Source: Bradyrhizobium sp. 1(2017) (lineage in GTDB: Bacteria > Pseudomonadota > Alphaproteobacteria > Rhizobiales > Xanthobacteraceae). From it: a stretch of DNA of 64,000 nucleotides. The translations under genes and the position numbers were made by a program. Positions 52,325 to 61,416 of this stretch are shown in pieces; the first letter of the stretch is position 1; every line of letters begins with the position of its first letter. The notes beneath the pieces are model-generated. The model ran no database searches, had not been told where the DNA came from, and worked only from the letters and a program-made list of their open reading frames with translations. Where the stretch lies: assembly GCF_011602485.2 (NCBI RefSeq), contig NZ_CP050022.2, positions 6,778,001 through 6,842,000 of the forward strand. The letters are read 5' to 3'.

Positions 52325-54035
52325 CTTCCTTCTTGACCTTGCCGGTCGCCGTCATCGGCAACGTGTCGACGATCCGGATCTCCGGGATCTTGTAGACCGC
52401 AAGGCGCTCCCGGCAGAAGGCAGCAAGCACCTCGGCAGTCGTCGTACCCTTGCGCTCCGGCAGCACGGTAACGAAGGCGACCGGCACCTGCCCACGAGTT
52501 TCGTCCACCCGCCCGATCACACCGCTCCCCGTCACGTCCGGATGCTGGCCGAGCGCGGCCTCGATCTCCGACGGGAAGACGCTCATGCCCTTCACCTTCA
52601 GCATCTCCTTGCGCCGGCCGAGGAAATGGATAGTGCCTCGCTCCGAGATCATTCCGATATCGCCGGTCCGCAGCCAGCCGTTGACGAGGCCTTCGGCCGT
52701 TGCATCCGGCTTGTTCCAATAGCCCTTCAGGAGCGAGGGCGTACGTACGCACAACTCGCCCTCCTCGCCGAGCGGCAGCAGCCTGTCCGATCCGAATTCC
52801 ATAATCTTGAAATCGGTCTGCGGCACGGGAATGCCGCAGAAGATCTGACGCTGCTTGAGATCGCGATCGTCATCCTGCCAGCCGCGATTGAAGGCGTCGT
52901 AGGAATGCGTCTCCGTCATCCCCCAGGCGGCTTCCCGCAGCGTCGTGCCCGTGAGCTTGCGCCAGCCATCGCGGAAGACCGGATTGAGCTTCTTGACGAA
53001 CGAGGCCACCATCACTTCCCGCAGCGAGCTGAGGTCATAGTCGCGTGCATCGGGCCGGCTCATGATCTCGACCGCGTTGTCGACGACCATGTTCGAGACC
53101 GTCGCGCGATAGCGCTGCACGGCATACATGTAGGCCTGCGCATCCCAGCGGGCCATCAACACGCAGGTCGCGCCCGTTACCATCGGCAGGATGATGCCGA
53201 GGTCCTCGCCCGCCATCCAGAAGATCGGCCAGAAATTGATGACCACGTCTTCGGAAGTGACCGTCATGGAGACGGACCCCATGACGGCGCCCGTGAACAG
53301 CATGTCGAACTGCGAATGAACGCAGCCCTTCGGCATGCCGGTGGTGCCGCCCGTGTAATTCAGGGCCGCGATATCGTCGATGGCGACATCGACCTGCGGC
53401 GGCGCGGCGGTCTCCTTTGCGAGCGCGCCCATAAGGTCGATCGAATTGGGGATCGCAACCCGCGGCGCCGTCAGCGCGGGCGGCAGCGGCCCTTCCGGCT
53501 CGGCACCCAGCGCATCGCCAAAGCTGGTGACGACCAGATGCTCGACCCCACACTCTTGGCGGACCTCCTCGACGAGAGCGGCAAGCTGATCGTGCGCAAT
53601 CACGATGCGCGCCTGCGTATCGTTGATCTCATAGGCAAGCTCAGGCCGGGTGAACATCGGGTTCACCGGCACGTGGACACAGCCGGCCTTCAGGATGCCG
53701 AAGAAGCAGACGTAGAACTGCGGGCAGTTCGGCAGGAACACCGCCACCCGGTCGCCCTTGCGCGCGCCGAGACGGTTCAGGAGGCCGGCAAACTGGTCGC
53801 TGAGACGGTCGAGCTCGGCGTAGCTCATGGCTCGGCCGTAGAAAAGCACTGCCGCCTTGTCCGGCTGCCGCCGTGCCCATTCGCGAAGGTAGTGCGTCAA
53901 CGGCCGGCGCCCGAGCGGAAAGACCGGCTCCTTGGGAACGCCGCTCGGCCAGACCGCGGCCTGCAAGCTGCGAACGTGAGCCAGATAGGCTTCTTCGCTG
54001 CGGAGGTAGCCTGTGTCGGATTCGCTTTTTGTCAT
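52302..54035 (-). CDS. Acyl-CoA synthetase (AMP-forming)
   Basis: A 577-residue ANL-family ligase. Motifs are YTGGTTGMPKG (near 230), WGMTETHS, RTGDIGMISERGTIHFLGR and a catalytic Lys in MTATGKVKKEEL. It lies 25 bases downstream of the carboxylase gene on the same strand. It likely makes the acyl-CoA that the carboxylase uses, or a related one. The acid substrate is unknown. Confidence 0.93.
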   Translation of the reverse strand: MTKSESDTGYLRSEEAYLAHVRSLQAAVWPSGVPKEPVFPLGRRPLTHYLREWARRQPDKAAVLFYGRAMSYAELDRLSDQFAGLLNRLGARKGDRVAVFLPNCPQFYVCFFGILKAGCVHVPVNPMFTRPELAYEINDTQARIVIAHDQLAALVEEVRQECGVEHLVVTSFGDALGAEPEGPLPPALTAPRVAIPNSIDLMGALAKETAAPPQVDVAIDDIAALNYTGGTTGMPKGCVHSQFDMLFTGAVMGSVSMTVTSEDVVINFWPIFWMAGEDLGIILPMVTGATCVLMARWDAQAYMYAVQRYRATVSNMVVDNAVEIMSRPDARDYDLSSLREVMVASFVKKLNPVFRDGWRKLTGTTLREAAWGMTETHSYDAFNRGWQDDDRDLKQRQIFCGIPVPQTDFKIMEFGSDRLLPLGEEGELCVRTPSLLKGYWNKPDATAEGLVNGWLRTGDIGMISERGTIHFLGRRKEMLKVKGMSVFPSEIEAALGQHPDVTGSGVIGRVDETRGQVPVAFVTVLPERKGTTTAEVLAAFCRERLAVYKIPEIRIVDTLPMTATGKVKKEELAQLYG

Positions 54036-54060
54036 TGTTTCCTCCCTTGCTCGCCCGTGT

Positions 54061-57000
54061 TCACCACAGATCGATGCGCGTCGTTCGTCTCTCGCTGAAA
54101 CGGCCCGGCTGCATCGACGCCTTGAGCCCGCGCACTATCCAGCGCCGGGTCGCGCAGGGGTCGATGACGTCGTCGACCTCGAGGAAGGTCGCGCCGCTGA
54201 GCGCCTTGTTGTCCTCGTAGGACTTGGCGACCATCTGGTCGAACCAGGCTTTTCTTGCGGCCGGATCCTCGATCGCAGCGAGCTCCTTCCGATAGGCGAG
54301 CTTCACCGCGCCTTCGAGCCCCATGGCGCCGAACTCGGCGCTGGGCCATGCCACCATGAAGAACGACATCTGGCTCGATCCGCCGGCCATCGCCAGCGCC
54401 CCGAGCCCGTAGGCCTTGCGCAGCACGACGGTGAAATACGGCACCGTTGCCCGCGATGCTGCCACGAAGACGCGCGAGACGTGCCGCACCTGGGCGCTCT
54501 TCTCGACCTCCGGCCCCACCATCATGCCTGGCGTGTCGCAGAGCGACACGATGGGAATGCCAAACCCGTCGCAGAGCTGAATGAAGCGCGCCGCCTTGTC
54601 ACCGCCGTCGGCATCGATCGCACCGCCCAAGTGACGTGAATCGTTTGCGATCAGGCCAACCGGGTTGCCCTCGATGCGGGCGAGCGCCGTGATCATGCCG
54701 CGCCCGAAGGATGGGCGCAGCTCGAGCACGGAGTCTGCATCCGCGAGCGTCTCGATGATCGGCCGGACGTCGTAGGCGCGCAGCCGGTTCTCCGGCACGG
54801 CGTGGCGCAACAGGCGCTGGTCAGCGCATGACCAGTCACCGGTCCGCCCCTGGAAATAGCCGAGATACTTTTTGGCAGCGGCAACGCCCTCCGCCTCGTC
54901 CTCGACCAGCACGTCGATCACGCCGTTCGACGCCTGGACGTCGACGGGGCCGATGTCCTCGGGGCGAAACACACCGAGACCGCCCCCCTCGATCATCGCC
55001 GGGCCACCCATGCCGATATTCGAGGTGCGGTCGGCGATGATGACGTCGCAGCTGCCGAGCAGCGCGGCGTTGCCCGCGAAACACCGCCCCGAAACCACGC
55101 CCACCAGTGGCACCTTGCCGTTGATACCACCGAGCTTCGTGAACGTCGTGGTCTCGAGTCCCGCGGGCGTCGGCCATTCGTCGCCGGGCCGGCCGCCGCC
55201 ACCTTCCGCAAATAACACGACGGGGAGCGACCATCTGTCAGCGAGCGTCAGCAGACGATCCTTCTTCTTGTGATTGACGACGCCCTGCGTGCCCGCGAAC
55301 ACCGTGTAGTCGTAGGCCATGACCGCGCAGCGCGACTGCTCGTCACCGAAAAGCTCGCCATTGACAGCGCCGACGCCGGTGATCAAGCCGTCGGCAGGAC
55401 TCAAGCGGCGCAGCTCCTCCAGCGAGCGACGCTGGCGCTGCGCGGCGAGCGCGAAGCCGCCATATTCGATGAACGAGTCGGGATCGCAGAGGTCGGCGAT
55501 GTTCTCGCGCGCGGTGCGCTGGTTGGTCTTGCGGCGGCGTGCGACAGCATCCGGCCGTCCCTCGTCGAGCCGCTCCGCGCGTCGCGCGAGCGCTTCGGCG
55601 AGATCACCGCGAATGTGATCGAGATCGATCGCCTCGGCCGTCTCGACGCCGGCAGCGCCGTCGTCCGAGGGGGCGATGTGCAGCAATGCCTCGCCCTCGA
55701 AAATCGTGTCACCGGGCGCGGCGAGAATGTCTTCGACCACGCCCGCGGCCGGCGCCACGATGACATGCTCCATCTTCATGGACTCGATCGCGAACACCTG
55801 CTGTCCCGCGCGCACCCGGTCACCCCGCGCCACATTGCAGGCGGCGATCGTGCCCTGCAGCGGCGCCGGCACAGCGACAAGCCCCTCGGGAACATGCGCT
55901 AACTGCGGTCCGCGCGCCGCAGCCGGTTGCAATGTCGCAATGGCGACCTTCGCATCGAAGACGCTGAGCGGATCGACGTCGCGGACATCCCTCGCCCGCC
56001 TAGCCGGCTGCTCGTCCCGTCTTGCAAAGCTGGCGGCGCCCGCAAGAATGCTTTCGAGGTGCTGCTCCAGGAATCTCGTCGAGACGCGGTCGGCCAGAAA
56101 ATCCTGGTTTGCAGCGAGGGCCCTCAGCACGGAAATGTTGGTCTCGACGCCGTCGATCCGAAAATCCTCCAGCGCCCGCCGGCCGCGCCGGATGGCGTCG
56201 TCCATGCCCTCCGGCGAATAGGCAATGACCTTCGCGAGAAGGGAATCATAGCGGGGGCTGGTGCGATAGCCGACATATCCGAAGGTATCGACGCGGATTC
56301 CCGGGCCGCTCGGCAAGGTAAAGCCGGTCACGACGCCGCCGGTCGGCCGCGCGCCGCCATCGGCCGTCATCCTCTCCATGTTGACGCGGAACTGGATCGC
56401 GCCGCCGCGCGCAACAGGCGCGCTGCCGAGACCTATGTCGCGCAGCCGCAGGCCAGAGGCGACCCGGATCTGCGTCTTGACGAGGTCGATCCCGTAGATC
56501 TCCTCGGTCACCGTGTGCTCCACCTGGAGGCGCGGATTGGCCTCGATGAAGACGAAACTGCCGCCCTCCGCAGGCATCAGGAACTCGAAGGTCCCCAAGC
56601 CCCGATACGCCGCGCTGCCGGCCATGCGCACCGAGGCGTCGCAGATCGCCTCACGGACTTTGGGCGCGAGGCTCCGGCACGGCGCCATCTCGACCACTTT
56701 CTGGTGACGCCGCTGAATGGTGCAGTCGCGCTCGCCGAGGTGGACGACGCTGTGCCCGTCGCCGACGATCTGCACTTCGATATGGCGCGCGTTCGGCAAA
56801 TAGCGCTCGACATAGAGTGCATCGGCGCCAAATGCCGCCTGCGCCTCGGAGCGGCAACGCTCCCAGGCGGCGGGAAGGTCGGCAGGCGACGATACCACGC
56901 GCATGCCACGGCCCCCGCCCCCGGCGACCGCCTTGATCATGATCGCGCCTCCGCTGCCGAGCTTGTCGAGGAAGGCCGCCGCTTCGGCTTCCGAAACCGG

Positions 57001-57408
57001 TCCGGCCGATCCCTCGAGCACGGGCACGTCGGCCTTGCGCGCATGCCGACGCGCCTCCGCCTTGTTTCCGAACAGTTCGAGCGTCTCCGCGGCCGGACCA
57101 ATGAAGGTCATGCCGGCGGCCGCTACGGCGCGCGCGAAGTCCGGGTTCTCCGACAGAAATCCGTACCCGGGATGCACCGCATCGCAACCGGTCTGCCGCG
57201 CCGCCTCGACCATCGCCGCGATATCGAGATAGGCTGCGGCCCCCACGCCGGGCAATTCCCGCGTCTCGCTGCCCGCCCGCGCATGGGCGGAACCAGCATC
57301 ATCAGCAGGAAACACGGTGACGACCGGGATATCGAGCTCAAACGCCGCGCGCGCGATGCGCAGCGCGATTTCTCCGCGATTCGCGATGAGCATCTTACGA
57401 AATGGCAT
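54061..57408 (-). CDS. Single-chain acyl-CoA carboxylase (biotin carboxylase-BCCP-carboxyltransferase fusion)
   Basis: A 1115-residue fusion. Residues 1-450 are biotin carboxylase (LIANRGEIALRIARAA, HPGYGFLSENPDFA, and the GGGGRGMR ATP loop). Residues about 505-575 are the biotin carrier with ESMKMEH, the biotinylated Lys being residue 545. Residues about 620-1115 are the carboxyltransferase, with both halves present. Usually these are two or three proteins; single-chain forms are known, for example the long-chain acyl-CoA carboxylase of mycobacteria. The substrate is an acyl-CoA of unknown length. It heads an operon with the acyl-CoA ligase at 52302, divergent from marR. Confidence 0.95.
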   Translation of the reverse strand: MPFRKMLIANRGEIALRIARAAFELDIPVVTVFPADDAGSAHARAGSETRELPGVGAAAYLDIAAMVEAARQTGCDAVHPGYGFLSENPDFARAVAAAGMTFIGPAAETLELFGNKAEARRHARKADVPVLEGSAGPVSEAEAAAFLDKLGSGGAIMIKAVAGGGGRGMRVVSSPADLPAAWERCRSEAQAAFGADALYVERYLPNARHIEVQIVGDGHSVVHLGERDCTIQRRHQKVVEMAPCRSLAPKVREAICDASVRMAGSAAYRGLGTFEFLMPAEGGSFVFIEANPRLQVEHTVTEEIYGIDLVKTQIRVASGLRLRDIGLGSAPVARGGAIQFRVNMERMTADGGARPTGGVVTGFTLPSGPGIRVDTFGYVGYRTSPRYDSLLAKVIAYSPEGMDDAIRRGRRALEDFRIDGVETNISVLRALAANQDFLADRVSTRFLEQHLESILAGAASFARRDEQPARRARDVRDVDPLSVFDAKVAIATLQPAAARGPQLAHVPEGLVAVPAPLQGTIAACNVARGDRVRAGQQVFAIESMKMEHVIVAPAAGVVEDILAAPGDTIFEGEALLHIAPSDDGAAGVETAEAIDLDHIRGDLAEALARRAERLDEGRPDAVARRRKTNQRTARENIADLCDPDSFIEYGGFALAAQRQRRSLEELRRLSPADGLITGVGAVNGELFGDEQSRCAVMAYDYTVFAGTQGVVNHKKKDRLLTLADRWSLPVVLFAEGGGGRPGDEWPTPAGLETTTFTKLGGINGKVPLVGVVSGRCFAGNAALLGSCDVIIADRTSNIGMGGPAMIEGGGLGVFRPEDIGPVDVQASNGVIDVLVEDEAEGVAAAKKYLGYFQGRTGDWSCADQRLLRHAVPENRLRAYDVRPIIETLADADSVLELRPSFGRGMITALARIEGNPVGLIANDSRHLGGAIDADGGDKAARFIQLCDGFGIPIVSLCDTPGMMVGPEVEKSAQVRHVSRVFVAASRATVPYFTVVLRKAYGLGALAMAGGSSQMSFFMVAWPSAEFGAMGLEGAVKLAYRKELAAIEDPAARKAWFDQMVAKSYEDNKALSGATFLEVDDVIDPCATRRWIVRGLKASMQPGRFSERRTTRIDLW

Positions 57409-57464
57409 GTCGATCCTTCCCGGCTCCGGGGCTACACCTGGGGCCGAAGGCTATGGACAACCAA

Positions 57465-57479
57465 ATATTATGTCAATAT
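57465..57479. promoter_or_regulatory. MarR-type dyad ATATT-N5-AATAT
   Basis: Inverted repeat in the 99-base gap between the divergent carboxylase and marR genes. Read on the minus strand it contains GATATTGACATA, repeated at 50985. It probably binds the MarR protein, though TTGACA is also -35-like. Confidence 0.55.
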
Positions 57480-57507
57480 CATTACACATCTCAGGGGGAA
57501 TGCGCGA

Positions 57508-58002
57508 ATGCCGTCGGCAACCAGGACCGGGACAAAGACCAGCCGAGAGCAGCCGGCCGGCAATTCCGCGCGTGACCACCTCAACAACAAGCTCTTCTTC
57601 AGGCTGTTTCAAGCCGCCAACATCTACGAGACCCAGGCGGTGCGTGTTCTGAATTTCTCGGCCGTAACTGGTGCAACGCTGGGCGCGCTATACCGCGATC
57701 CCAACGGCATGCTGTTCTCGGAACTCTACACCTATCTCGGCGTGAGCCGCCAGAATCTCGACGCCGTGCTGAAGGGCCTGGAAAAGAAGGGCCTCGTGGA
57801 GCGCGTCGAGGCCGAGGACGATCGCCGCAAGCGGATGGTGAGCCTGACACCCGCCGGTATCGAGGCCTGGCGAGATTTGCACGAACGCTCGCTGGAATTC
57901 TTCCGGCAAGGGACCAACGGCGTATCGGCCGCGGAAATCACCGGTTGCTTCGAAACGCTGTCGCGCATCGCGCGGGGGCTGCGCGCCATCGAGCCGGACT
58001 GA
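57508..58002 (+). CDS. MarR family transcriptional regulator
   Basis: A 164-residue winged-helix regulator from the ATG at 57508 (AGGGGG nine bases upstream). The DNA-binding part is FSELYTYLGVSRQNLDAVLK, then LEKKGLVERVEAEDDRRKRM and VSLTPAG, the usual MarR wing. It is divergent from the carboxylase/ligase operon and 63 bases before another acyl-CoA ligase. It likely responds to an aromatic acid or acyl-CoA. Confidence 0.92.
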   Translation: MPSATRTGTKTSREQPAGNSARDHLNNKLFFRLFQAANIYETQAVRVLNFSAVTGATLGALYRDPNGMLFSELYTYLGVSRQNLDAVLKGLEKKGLVERVEAEDDRRKRMVSLTPAGIEAWRDLHERSLEFFRQGTNGVSAAEITGCFETLSRIARGLRAIEPD

Positions 58003-58065
58003 GATTCGGATCACCCAGCACGCCATGGGTACTGGGCCACGACAAGAATAAGCAGGGAGGTTTCA

Positions 58066-59694
58066 ATGACGAGCCACAAGGTTCCCGCCGCCGAGGATTG
58101 CGTCCTCCGGTACCTGCTCGAACGCTGGGGACGCGAGACGCCGGATCAGGTCTATGCGACCTTCGACGACGGCAGCCAGCTGAAATATCGCGATCTCCTG
58201 CATCTGGCGCGACGGACCGGCAACGCGCTGCAAGCGCTGGGCGTGAAGCAGGGAGACACCGTCCTCGTCTGGCTGCCGAATGGTCCTGATTGCCTGCGCG
58301 CCTGGTTCGGCATCAACATGATCGGCGCCGTCTACGTGCCGATCAATACCGCCTATCGCGGTGGCATACTCCAGCATGTCGTCACCAACGCGGGAGCGGC
58401 GGTCGCGATCGTCCACGCCAGCCTGCTGCCGCGGCTCGGCGACATCGACAGGCGCGAGTTGCGCAAGATCGTCATTGTCGGGGGCGAGCCTGTGCCGGTC
58501 GAGGGGATCGAGGTTCTGCCGGCGAGCGCGCTCGACTCGGTATCCGCGGATGCCCCAGTGACCGAGCGCCCAATCGCACCGTGGGACACTCAGTCGATCA
58601 TCTATACGTCCGGCACGACCGGCCCTTCGAAGGGCGTGCTGTCGTCCTATGCGCATCTCTATGCAATGGGACGGGGCATCTCGGCGGACAGGGACGGCAT
58701 TCCCTATCTCGACGCCAGCGACACCTTCATGGTGAACCTCCCCCTCTTCCACGTCGGCGGCACCGCGCCGAGCTACGCCATGCTGATCAATGGCGGCTCG
58801 ATCGCCATGGTCGATCGCTTCGACACCACTACATTCTGGTCCACGGTCGCGAATACCAACACCACGATGGTGATCCTGCTCGGCGTCATGGCAAGCTTCC
58901 TGATGAAGCGGACCGACAGCGGCGAGGAGAAGGGCAGCCCGCTCAAGAACGTCACGGTCATTCCGCTCAGCGAGGAAGGTATCGCCTTCGGCAAGCGCTA
59001 CGGCATCACGACCCACACGCTCTTCAACATGTCGGAGGTCTCCTGCCCGCTGGCAGCCGAGCCGAATCCGACCGTCGCTGCTGCCTGCGGCAAGCCGCGG
59101 GCCGGCATCGAAGTGCGCCTCGTCGATGCCCATGACTGCGAGGTTGCGCCGGGCGAAATCGGCGAATTGATCATTCGATCCGACGCGCCCTGGGCCATGA
59201 ACCACGGTTACAACAAGGCCCCCGAGGCGACCGCGCTCGCCTGGCGAAATGGCTGGTTTCACACCGGTGATGCCTTCCGTGTCGATCGCGACGGCAACTA
59301 CTTCTTCGTCGACCGGTTCAAGGACGCCATCCGCCGGCGCGGCGAGAACATTTCCTCGTTCGAGGTCGAGCTCGAAGTGGCCGCACACCCAGCGATCCGG
59401 GAGGCCGCGGTCGTATCCGTCCCGAGCGAACATGGCGAAGATGATGTCCTCGTCGCCGTCTCCCTTGCCGAGGGACAGGCGCTCGATCCAGCGGAGCTCA
59501 TCCATTTTCTCAAGCCGCGAATGGCGCATTTCATGGTTCCCCGCTACGTCCGCGTCCTAGGAGACTTGCCGAAGACGCCGACCAACAAGGTAGAAAAGTA
59601 TTTGCTGCGCAGAGACGGAGTCACGCCGGACACCTTCGACCGTGATGCAGCCGGCATTCTCATCAAGAGCGAGCCGGTACGAACGCGTGGTTGA
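58066..59694 (+). CDS. Acyl-CoA synthetase (crotonobetaine/carnitine-CoA ligase-like)
   Basis: A 542-residue ANL-family ligase with GGGAGG before the ATG. Motifs are IYTSGTTGPSKGVLSS (near 182), NMSEVSCPL, HTGDAFRVDRDGNYFFVDR and a C-terminal TPTNKVEKYLLR with the catalytic Lys. It follows marR by 63 bases on the same strand, so the two may be an operon. The acid activated is unknown. Confidence 0.93.
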   Translation: MTSHKVPAAEDCVLRYLLERWGRETPDQVYATFDDGSQLKYRDLLHLARRTGNALQALGVKQGDTVLVWLPNGPDCLRAWFGINMIGAVYVPINTAYRGGILQHVVTNAGAAVAIVHASLLPRLGDIDRRELRKIVIVGGEPVPVEGIEVLPASALDSVSADAPVTERPIAPWDTQSIIYTSGTTGPSKGVLSSYAHLYAMGRGISADRDGIPYLDASDTFMVNLPLFHVGGTAPSYAMLINGGSIAMVDRFDTTTFWSTVANTNTTMVILLGVMASFLMKRTDSGEEKGSPLKNVTVIPLSEEGIAFGKRYGITTHTLFNMSEVSCPLAAEPNPTVAAACGKPRAGIEVRLVDAHDCEVAPGEIGELIIRSDAPWAMNHGYNKAPEATALAWRNGWFHTGDAFRVDRDGNYFFVDRFKDAIRRRGENISSFEVELEVAAHPAIREAAVVSVPSEHGEDDVLVAVSLAEGQALDPAELIHFLKPRMAHFMVPRYVRVLGDLPKTPTNKVEKYLLRRDGVTPDTFDRDAAGILIKSEPVRTRG

Positions 59695-59883
59695 GGAGAA
59701 CGCGCGATGTCGCTACCATTGCCGTCTGTTGCTCTTGTCAGATCCTCTTGTCTATATGATCAAGTCCAGTCACCGTATTTGATAGCGGCAGTCGCTTTTA
59801 GCGCACTGTGATAGAGCACGGATGACTGAAAGCCCGCCCCCAACATTCCGCCCCAGCGGAAGTCGACCGGAGTATCCGTACCA

Positions 59884-61044
59884 ATGACTGACCGAGTCGA
59901 GATCCTTGCCGCGAAGATCGAGGCCTTCATCCGCGCGGATGTGATCCCTTACGAAAAAGATCCGCGAACTGGCCCTCATGGCCCAAGTGATGAACTGGTG
60001 CAGGAACTGCGTGCAAAGGCACGCGAGGCCGGCGTCCTGACGCCCCACATTCTGCCGGATGGATCACATCTCTCGCAAGTCGAGACGGCGAAGGCGCTGA
60101 TCAAAACTGGACTCTCGCCGCTTGGACCGCTTGCGTGCAACACCATGGCGCCCGATGAGGGCAACATGTACCTGCTCGGTAAGGTGGGCAGCGCTGAGCA
60201 GAAGGCGCGCTTCCTGGATCCGTTGGTGTCGGGCAAAGCGCGCTCGGCGTTCTTTATGACCGAGCCCGCTGATGCGGGCGGTGCGGGATCGGACCCGTCG
60301 ATGATGCAGACCACGTGCGGACTGGATGGCAATCACTGGGTCATCAACGGGCGGAAGAAGTTCATTACCGGAGCTGAGGGCGCCCAGGTCGGCATCGTCA
60401 TGGCAAAGTCGACCGATGGCGCATGCATGTTTCTCGTCGATCTCCCAAATCCCGCGATCCGCACCATGCGCGTGCTGGATACGATCGATAGTTCGATGCC
60501 CGGCGGACATGCCGAGATCGAGATAGAGAATCTTCGCGTATCCGCCGACCAAATGCTTGGTGCGTCCGGGGATGGCTTCAAATATGCGCAGATCCGCCTC
60601 AGCCCCGCACGTTTGTCGCATTGTATGCGTTGGCTGGGTCTGGCAATCCGCGCCAACGAGATCGCCACGGACTACGCCTGCCGCCGCCACGCGTTCGGAA
60701 AACCGCTGGTCGATCATGAAGGCGTCGGTTTCATGCTGGCGGAGAATCTCATTGACCTCAAACAATCTGAACTGATGATCGACTGGTGCGCGGCTGTGCT
60801 CGACACCGGCTCGCTCGGGACGACCGAGAGTTCCATGGCGAAGGTGGCCGTGTCAGAAGCCTTGATGCGCGTTTCCGATCGATGCGTTCAGGTTATGGGC
60901 GGTACCGGCGTTTCGACCGAAACGATCGTCGAGCAGGCTTTCCGCGAGATCCGCGCCTTCCGCATCTATGATGGTCCAACCGAAGTCCATAAATGGTCGC
61001 TGGCCAAAAAGATCAAGCGCGACTGGAAAGCCCAACAACATTGA
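59884..61044 (+). CDS. Acyl-CoA dehydrogenase family protein
   Basis: A 386-residue flavoprotein. FAD-site elements are AFFMTEPADAGGAGSD and INGRKKFITGAEGA; QVMGGTGVSTETIVEQAFRE and IYDGPTEVHKWSLAKKI form the end, as in ACAD10/11-type enzymes. It lies 189 bases after the ligase gene, with its own weak upstream region, and probably dehydrogenates the acyl-CoA it makes. Substrate unknown. Confidence 0.92.
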   Translation: MTDRVEILAAKIEAFIRADVIPYEKDPRTGPHGPSDELVQELRAKAREAGVLTPHILPDGSHLSQVETAKALIKTGLSPLGPLACNTMAPDEGNMYLLGKVGSAEQKARFLDPLVSGKARSAFFMTEPADAGGAGSDPSMMQTTCGLDGNHWVINGRKKFITGAEGAQVGIVMAKSTDGACMFLVDLPNPAIRTMRVLDTIDSSMPGGHAEIEIENLRVSADQMLGASGDGFKYAQIRLSPARLSHCMRWLGLAIRANEIATDYACRRHAFGKPLVDHEGVGFMLAENLIDLKQSELMIDWCAAVLDTGSLGTTESSMAKVAVSEALMRVSDRCVQVMGGTGVSTETIVEQAFREIRAFRIYDGPTEVHKWSLAKKIKRDWKAQQH

Positions 61045-61416
61045 GCGGCGGGTGTCATGACGCCTGAGCCGCAAGACAAATTCAATTATCTCTCTCCGCG
61101 GCGCTGCAATGAACGAAAGGCCCGACACTTGCTGGACCTTTGAATAGACCTTGGCTCAGTGGATCTTCGCCTTTAGCTTTAGCTGTATTTGTGCGGAGAG
61201 CTACGCAATTCGCTTCTATCCTGCCTTGTGAAAGATCACCGCTTGTCGGCCAACTTCAAAGACAAATGCCCCAGATCCAGGGCCGCGATCTCGCTCTGGA
61301 AACTGGACTGAAGCGAGGGCGTAAGGACCTTCCTGCGCATACGCGGTCACTCGGTCATCGAGGGCTCTTTCTGCGAATTTCCCGATCAGTGGCTGTGGCT
61401 ACACAGTCGCTTGAGG
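61045..61416. other. Gene-free stretch
   Basis: No convincing gene. TGGACCTTT near 61135 resembles only one arm of the region 1 palindrome. Nothing else was seen. Confidence 0.5.

Noticed and set aside
55927..57507. Very long plus-strand frame joined to the marR gene
   Set aside because: It is antisense to the carboxylase gene, whose protein is a complete recognised family; only the part from 57508 is MarR.
61130..61160. Fourth copy of the TGGACC palindrome
   Set aside because: Only TGGACC plus partial ACCTTGG pieces occur; arms do not form a dyad.
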